Origin: Rhodospirillaceae bacterium
GTDB taxonomy: Bacteria > Pseudomonadota > Alphaproteobacteria > UBA9219
Assembly (NCBI GenBank): GCA_003504035.1
Contig: DOBW01000149.1
Span: forward strand, 1,182-12,478
Direction: 5' to 3'
DNA: 11,297 bases
Under the pieces are notes generated by a model, which was given only the letters and a program-made list of their open reading frames with translations, was not told the DNA's origin and did not search any database. Both the position numbers and the translations under genes were made by a program. Positions 7,498 to 11,297 of this stretch are shown here, in pieces; position 1 is the first letter of the stretch, and every line of letters starts with the position of its first letter.

Positions 7498-8500
7498 TTT
7501 CTTCGCTTTCTTCTTTCTTTGACAAACGCTTTTTTAGCTTGTCTGGATCAAGGGGAAGTCCGCGCGCAATTTTTCCATTTGCACGAATCTTAGGCATTTT
7601 CTTGCCGTCCAGTATGATGCCAAGCCCTCCGGCATTACCGGTTGTGAGACGTAGTTTTTTCTGAGCAGGAACGTTATAAGATTCTCCGGACTTAAGAATC
7701 TGATCAAAAACAGTCAGACCTTTTTCATCCGTGATGAGAATCCAGCTATCTTGCTGTGCTTCTACCGTGACTCGAGACTTTTCTTTTACGCCATATGTTT
7801 TGTTAGCGGTGGTTTCTTCTTCAGTTGGCATTATTGCTTCTGGCGTTGCCTTTGGCGCATCGGCTTCAATAATAATGGCGTCAATTTCAGCAACCTTCGG
7901 CAGTGTTGCTGTTTGGATAAAAACAGATGACTCGCCTAAAACGGATTCTTCTGTCGTGGGGATTTCATTTACAGAAGAAGGAAGCGGCAGCGGCGCTTCG
8001 ATAACGGCCCGATCTGGTGTTGAAAGGCCATACCAGATTCCATAAACAACAAGGGCGGCTAACAAGCCTCCAATCAAAAGAGGAATTGTCGGTGTGCGCC
8101 CTTCAGACATGGGCTGAGGCATAGAAAGTTGAGGTTTGCGGCGGCGGCCTGCCATTTCGCGACGATATTGATCAACGGCACCACGTCCATCCAGTTCAAG
8201 ATACGAAGCGTAAGTTTGCAAAAAGCCAATGACATAGGCGTCTGCCGGAAGATAATCGTAATGACTTCCTTCTAGTGCCGTGAGATAGCGTGCACGAATA
8301 CAAAGATGAGTGGCAATTTCTTGAACGGTTTCGCCGCGATGCTCGCGCACACGCCGCAGGATATCCCCAATACGATCTTGTTCGCGTTGCGCTGCTTTTT
8401 TTGTGCGGCGCGTTTTTGGTTGTTGTTCTTCCTGCGTTGTCACGTTTTTAGGACTTTGCCGAGATGTTGTGCGTGTTGAGGTTGGTCGCTTATTGGTCAT
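7490..8500 (-). CDS. rodZ: RodZ-like helix-turn-helix membrane protein
   Basis: Cell-shape protein that in other bacteria links MreB filaments to the membrane. Residues 1-40 are basic and polar. Residues about 42-115 form an Xre-type helix-turn-helix domain ([19 protein letters not shown], then [30 protein letters not shown]), the usual RodZ N-terminus. A single membrane helix follows at about 138-158 ([20 protein letters not shown]) after a basic stop. The periplasmic part has an acidic linker (165-235) and a DUF4115-like C-terminal domain (240-315, with [11 protein letters not shown] and [13 protein letters not shown]). This arrangement is standard for RodZ; a soluble regulator is unlikely because of the membrane helix. 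It is placed directly upstream of ispG, as in many proteobacteria. The ATG at 8500 has no strong ribosome binding site. Confidence 0.88.
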   Translation of the reverse strand: MTNKRPTSTRTTSRQSPKNVTTQEEQQPKTRRTKKAAQREQDRIGDILRRVREHRGETVQEIATHLCIRARYLTALEGSHYDYLPADAYVIGFLQTYASYLELDGRGAVDQYRREMAGRRRKPQLSMPQPMSEGRTPTIPLLIGGLLAALVVYGIWYGLSTPDRAVIEAPLPLPSSVNEIPTTEESVLGESSVFIQTATLPKVAEIDAIIIEADAPKATPEAIMPTEEETTANKTYGVKEKSRVTVEAQQDSWILITDEKGLTVFDQILKSGESYNVPAQKKLRLTTGNAGGLGIILDGKKMPKIRANGKIARGLPLDPDKLKKRLSKKEESEEND

Positions 8501-8557
8501 GATGTATCACTACTATAAAAAATATAAAAGGGCTGCTCCTTAATAACAGGCAGGAAG

Positions 8558-9346
8558 CTATAAATTTTTGTCTTTCTTGCCAACGGGTTTCCTTGCTGCC
8601 AAAAGCCCGAAAAGGGCAAAACCAAGCCAAATGAGGCCCTGAAGGGCGAGATGAGGCGCAACAAAGAGAGAAAACGTTGCTAAAGGAACTTTGGCCGCTG
8701 CCGCAAGGCGAAGCATGCCTTTGAAATCACTTGTTATTTTAAGGAGTTGGCTCACCAGCAGAAGAAAAATAGCTCCAAAGAGGGCTGTCAAAAAATGATT
8801 CAAAAAGAGGGCGCCAATGGTAAAAATAAGGGTTGAGGGTGCTACAAGAGCCACGAGTATGGTCTCTATTTTAAGCCATTCTTCTTGTGTCACAATGGTG
8901 TCGTCTATGCCGCTAAAGTCTTGAGTTTCAACCTTTTCTTGGTTTGGGGCCTTAATGGACAAATGGGTTGGGCTGACCAGAACAAAGATTTTTTCAGCTT
9001 CCATTCTTTCCTTTAGGGCGGTTTTGTTGTTTGGGGGCTTTGACATATCAAAGACAATTTTGAAGGGACCGTCTTCTGTTTTTTCAAAGATTGGAAATTC
9101 CTGTGGAGAAGGGGCCTCCATCGACATCACGCCGTCTTTAAGGGAAACATCGGGAAATTCCGCGAAGAGCTCTTTATAGTTTTCTCCCAAAAAGCTGTGA
9201 GGCACTTTCATGCCTATATTCAAGGCATTAAGAAGCGTGGCAACCAAGAGAAAGCCAAGGCCAATCCCTTTCCAGCTGGTGATGAGTTGCTGGTAGAAGG
9301 TGGCCGAATAAAAAGTAAGATGCAGGCTTTTAAGTGTCTGAAGCAT
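8558..9346 (-). CDS. DUF1189-like integral membrane protein
   Basis: Function unknown. The shape matches DUF1189 proteins as I know them. It has an N-terminal amphipathic stretch with FYQQLITSWKGIGLGF and a first membrane helix (about 27-46). A 110-residue extracytoplasmic region follows, containing FAEFPDVSLKDGVMSMEAP, a typical feature of the family. It ends with three or four hydrophobic helices (about 161-181, 185-202, 220-248) and a lysine-rich tail. The start ATG lies nine bases after the dapF stop and is preceded by AGG at a workable distance, so it is probably co-transcribed and possibly coupled with dapF. The extracytoplasmic region and position next to a peptidoglycan precursor gene suggest an envelope role, but that is inference. 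Confidence 0.72.
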   Translation of the reverse strand: MLQTLKSLHLTFYSATFYQQLITSWKGIGLGFLLVATLLNALNIGMKVPHSFLGENYKELFAEFPDVSLKDGVMSMEAPSPQEFPIFEKTEDGPFKIVFDMSKPPNNKTALKERMEAEKIFVLVSPTHLSIKAPNQEKVETQDFSGIDDTIVTQEEWLKIETILVALVAPSTLIFTIGALFLNHFLTALFGAIFLLLVSQLLKITSDFKGMLRLAAAAKVPLATFSLFVAPHLALQGLIWLGFALFGLLAARKPVGKKDKNL

Positions 9347-9355
9347 AAGGGAAAC

Positions 9356-10186
9356 CTATAAATTGTAGTCCAAAGTGCCACGGAAACTCAAAGCCGTGGA
9401 GCCTGAAAGGATAACATGCTCATCTTTTTCGCGCCAGCTCACCTTTAATGTGCCGCCATCAAGGTGAATTTTGGCCTTCCGTGCGCACAAATGCCGCTGC
9501 ACGGCGGCGACAAGCGTTGCGCAGGCTCCTGAACCGCAGGCTTGAGTAATGCCTGTGCCGCGTTCCCATACGCGCATGCGGATATTGCCCGCATCCAGAA
9601 TTTGGGCAAACTCGACATTGGTGCGGTCGGGGAAAAGGGGGTGATTCTCAATTTTAGGACCAATTTCGTCTAAGATTATTGCTGTAACGTCAGGAATAAA
9701 AAAGACAGCATGCGGATTGCCCATATTGACGCAGCAAGCGGGGGGGAGTGAATGGCATCCAAGATCAATGTTCAGCGTGTCGCTTTCTTGTCCAAGAGGG
9801 ATCTCGTCCCATGCAAGATGTGGAGGACCAAAATTAACAGAGATTAAATCGTTTTCTTCTTCCCAGACCGGAAGGAGTCCTGAGATGGTTTCAATTACAC
9901 CTTCTGTTTCCTTTTTTTCTTCAAAGAGCAGTCGTGCGACGCACCGTGTTGCGTTACCGCAAGCGCCTGCTTTTGTCCCATCGGCATTGAACATGTGCAT
10001 AAAGAGATCCGCCGATGAATTCTTTGGCTTTCCCAAAATGATAAGCTGATCATAGCCGACGCCGCGATGGCGATCCGCGACATGCTGACAAAAAGAAACG
10101 TCTGGAAGAAAGTTATTATCGCGGCCATCAATGATAACAAAATCATTGCCAAGCCCGTGCATTTTAATGAAGGGGTGTAAGGACAA
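9356..10186 (-). CDS. dapF: Diaminopimelate epimerase
   Basis: Cofactor-independent epimerase that converts LL- to meso-diaminopimelate, the precursor of lysine and the cross-linking residue of Gram-negative peptidoglycan. The 276 residues match the family. The N-terminal half opens with FIKMHGLGNDFVIID (6-20) and carries FNADGTKAGACGNATRC with catalytic Cys76. The C-terminal half has RTNVEFAQI (188-196) and RGTGITQACGSGACA with catalytic Cys217. Both active-site cysteines are present. The start is TTG at 10186, eight residues before the conserved MHGLGND, and AAGGTG lies about ten bases upstream. An ATG start at the internal methionine would remove conserved sequence. It lies about 40 bases after the 6S RNA gene and reads on into the DUF1189 gene. 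Confidence 0.95.
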   Translation of the reverse strand: MSLHPFIKMHGLGNDFVIIDGRDNNFLPDVSFCQHVADRHRGVGYDQLIILGKPKNSSADLFMHMFNADGTKAGACGNATRCVARLLFEEKKETEGVIETISGLLPVWEEENDLISVNFGPPHLAWDEIPLGQESDTLNIDLGCHSLPPACCVNMGNPHAVFFIPDVTAIILDEIGPKIENHPLFPDRTNVEFAQILDAGNIRMRVWERGTGITQACGSGACATLVAAVQRHLCARKAKIHLDGGTLKVSWREKDEHVILSGSTALSFRGTLDYNL

Positions 10187-10225
10187 GGGGTAATCACCTT
10201 AAATATCTATATTTTTGAGTTTATG

Positions 10226-10393
10226 GGGAAGGTCCCGCTGCAACCGGTGGCTGTTTTCCTCCGCGACCTGCTGAAAGAAGCAGGTGGGTGCCGTGTATCC
10301 AAAGCCACGACTTTGGTCAGTGACAGCTCCCTAGAGATTTGTCGTCGGCCCCGGGGATTGTACGAGCCTGTCATGTCGAGCAGAAACCTTCCG
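10226..10393 (-). ncRNA. ssrS: 6S RNA
   Basis: Small RNA that mimics an open promoter and binds housekeeping RNA polymerase in stationary phase. The ~168 bases fold as expected: the ends pair (GGAAGGTTTC at 10392-10383 with GGGACCTTCC at 10236-10227, ten pairs including G-U), an apical hairpin CCAAAG/CTTTGG lies at 10299-10316, and a second hairpin ACCTGCT/AGCAGGT lies at 10266-10285. The minus-strand sequence ACACGGCACCCACCTGC is, as I remember it, typical of alphaproteobacterial 6S RNAs. Its position directly after zapA is the conserved proteobacterial location. A TATAAT box ends seven bases before the 5' end. Exact ends are inferred from the closing stem. Two 64-codon open frames across this interval are by-products. 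Confidence 0.9.
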
Positions 10394-10399
10394 TTTTTC

Positions 10400-10405
10400 A
10401 TTATA
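10400..10405 (-). promoter_or_regulatory. -10 box of the 6S RNA promoter
   Basis: The minus strand reads a perfect TATAAT here, preceded by CC, with the predicted 6S 5' end seven to eight bases downstream. At 17-base spacing the -35 position (10423-10428) reads CTGTTT, a poor match. So 6S RNA probably has its own promoter in addition to any read-through from zapA. Confidence 0.6.
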
Positions 10406-10454
10406 GGTCGTTTGTAAGAAAAAAACAGTACAAAGAGAGTAAGGGCACATACCT

Positions 10455-10808
10455 CTATCCTTTGGTTGCTATTTCAGCGATAGACAAGACGCGGTCACGC
10501 AAGTGATCTACAGCCGCAACCATAAGCGACTCATCATCTTTTCGGATTTGTGTGGCCGCTTTGCGTGTTTCAAGAAGCTCGTCGGCGAGAAGAAGGCATG
10601 TGAGCATAAACAGCCGTGTCTCCGTAACATTGGTCCCTGTTTTTGCCGCTTCACTGAGTTTGTTATCAACAAATTTAACAAGCTCACCCAGTTTTTTTTC
10701 CTCACCTGCCCCGCAGGTGACAATATATTCCTGCCCGTGCAGCATAATGGCGACTTTGCTGATATTGGGAGCCTTTGTCTTTTTGCGCGGAGAAGAGGTC
10801 TTTGCCAT
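10455..10808 (-). CDS. zapA: Cell division protein ZapA
   Basis: Cytoplasmic protein that bundles FtsZ filaments and stabilises the Z-ring. It has 117 residues, with a basic N-terminal tail (1-14), the globular part with VAIMLHGQEYIVTCGAGEE (19-37) and LGELVKFVDNKL (40-51), then the long dimerising helix (about 60-115) with TETRLFMLTCLLLADELLETR. The order and length are typical for alphaproteobacterial ZapA. The ATG is preceded by AAGGAATT about ten bases upstream. It follows the coiled-coil gene by 12 bases, so the two form one unit, and the 6S RNA gene comes next. Confidence 0.93.
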   Translation of the reverse strand: MAKTSSPRKKTKAPNISKVAIMLHGQEYIVTCGAGEEKKLGELVKFVDNKLSEAAKTGTNVTETRLFMLTCLLLADELLETRKAATQIRKDDESLMVAAVDHLRDRVLSIAEIATKG

Positions 10809-10820
10809 GGAAGGAATTCC

Positions 10821-11045
10821 TTATTTTTTTAAAATCTTTTCAACATGCTCAATGGTTTGGTCAAGCCGCAATGCAACTTTCTGTGCAACGGCAAGCACGT
10901 TAGCCTCGCGTCCACGGCTCTGTTTTATAAGTTCTGCTTGTTTTTTCTGAGCCTTAGCACGGACATTTTTATCAACTCCGACCTTGTCTTCAAAATCAGA
11001 GATGGTCTCATCCAGTCTTTCAAGGGCCGATTTGAGCCGTTTCAT
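10821..11045 (-). CDS. DUF4164-like coiled-coil protein, probable ZapA partner
   Basis: A 74-residue, almost wholly helical and charged protein with heptad-like spacing of Leu, Val and Ile from residue 4 to 72 (LKSALERLDETISDFEDKVG, then LDQTIEHVEKILKK). It has no cysteine, signal peptide or membrane helix. A short coiled-coil gene of this kind directly before zapA is a regular feature of alphaproteobacteria. In Caulobacter a coiled-coil protein in the zapA operon, ZauP, acts with ZapA to focus the Z-ring, so the same role is inferred here. The ATG is preceded by AAAGGAATGAG, a good ribosome binding site. It is the first gene after the promoter at 11089-11117. Whether it is orthologous to ZauP was not tested. 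Confidence 0.78.
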   Translation of the reverse strand: MKRLKSALERLDETISDFEDKVGVDKNVRAKAQKKQAELIKQSRGREANVLAVAQKVALRLDQTIEHVEKILKK

Positions 11046-11088
11046 CTCATTCCTTTCGAATCACCAACGAATTAATGTCATAAAAAGA

Positions 11089-11117
11089 AGTCTAGGATTC
11101 CAAGGGCATCGCGTCAA
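11089..11117 (-). promoter_or_regulatory. Sigma70-like promoter of the coiled-coil gene and zapA
   Basis: On the minus strand TTGACG (11117-11112) and TAGACT (11094-11089) are separated by exactly 17 bases, matching five of six and four of six consensus positions. The start codon of the coiled-coil gene lies 43 bases downstream of the -10 box. It sits in the 159-base divergent region shared with tkt, for which I could not find an equally good rightward promoter. Confidence 0.6.
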
Positions 11118-11204
11118 TCTCTTCCCTAAACTTTAACCTATTGCATAGACGCATTTTTTCCGGCATTTTGCAAACCAGTTTCTCTCCTATCGGATGGATT
11201 TTCA

Positions 11205-11297
11205 ATGAACATTTGTGCCGCAGACCCCCTTCATAAGCCTATGACGAACGCGCTTCGCGTTCTTTCAATGGATGCTGTCGAAAAGGCTAAGTCAGGC
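11205..11297 (+). CDS. tkt: Transketolase, N-terminal fragment (cut by the window edge)
   Basis: Thiamine-diphosphate enzyme of the pentose phosphate pathway that moves two-carbon units between sugar phosphates. Only 31 codons are in the window. The stretch MTNALRVLSMDAVEKAKSG is the recognisable transketolase N-terminus, just before the conserved HPG motif that would lie outside. The ATG at 11205 gives a 12-residue extension; the in-frame ATG at 11241 matches the usual family start and may be the real one. It is the only plus-strand gene and is divergent from the zapA unit, an arrangement common in alphaproteobacteria. Confidence 0.88.
   Translation, partial: MNICAADPLHKPMTNALRVLSMDAVEKAKSG

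Noticed and set aside
8515..8557. Possible weak terminator between the DUF1189 gene and rodZ
   Set aside because: GCTTCCT and AGGAGC can pair with a bulge and a T-rich stretch follows, but the stem is short and several bases separate it from the T run.
10207..10417. Two 64-codon open frames, one on each strand
   Set aside because: They cover the 6S RNA gene, have no ribosome binding site and only reflect its base-paired sequence.
11118..11204. Rightward promoter for tkt
   Set aside because: TTGCAT near 11144 has no acceptable -10 box at 16-18 bases, so no call was made.

Overview
The window looks like a stretch of an alphaproteobacterial chromosome of moderate G+C (estimated by eye in the mid-40s percent). 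The evidence is the combination of a DUF4164-type coiled-coil gene directly before zapA, a 6S RNA directly after zapA, transketolase divergent from them, and a rodZ-ispG-prfA-prmC block. The lineage within the class cannot be fixed from sequence alone. A Micavibrionales/Rhodospirillales-like or uncultured lineage is a guess.

Layout. Every gene except the one at the right edge lies on the minus strand, so the region reads from right to left. At 11205 the first 31 codons of transketolase (tkt) run off the window on the plus strand. Divergent from it, a sigma70-like promoter (11089-11117) fires leftward into the coiled-coil gene and zapA (Z-ring assembly). The 6S RNA gene (about 10226-10393) follows with its own TATAAT box. 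Next come dapF (meso-diaminopimelate for lysine and peptidoglycan), a DUF1189 membrane protein, rodZ (cell-shape protein), ispG (isoprenoid precursors by the MEP pathway), prfA (release factor 1), a small two-helix membrane protein, prmC (which methylates the GGQ glutamine of release factors), an unrecognised 196-residue protein, a family-4-like uracil-DNA glycosylase and a soluble lytic transglycosylase. The last ~290 bases hold no convincing gene, only a possible terminator and a repeat-like palindrome cut by the window edge.

How the genes fit together. Many serve cell-envelope growth and division: ZapA and its partner, DapF, RodZ, Slt, and IspG through undecaprenyl carrier supply. A second theme is translation termination: PrfA carries GGQ at residues 228-230, the substrate of PrmC. 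Spacing is tight, with an 8-base rodZ/ispG overlap and gaps of about 10 bases at several junctions, which suggests long co-transcribed units.

No defence system, CRISPR array, integrase or insertion sequence was found, and I do not think a wholly new system is here. The items most worth a second look are: a palindromic repeat translated in frame inside PrmC; a uracil-DNA glycosylase that lacks two of the four Fe-S ligand cysteines of classical family 4; a 24-base tandem repeat upstream of an orphan gene; and small orphan genes on both sides of prmC.
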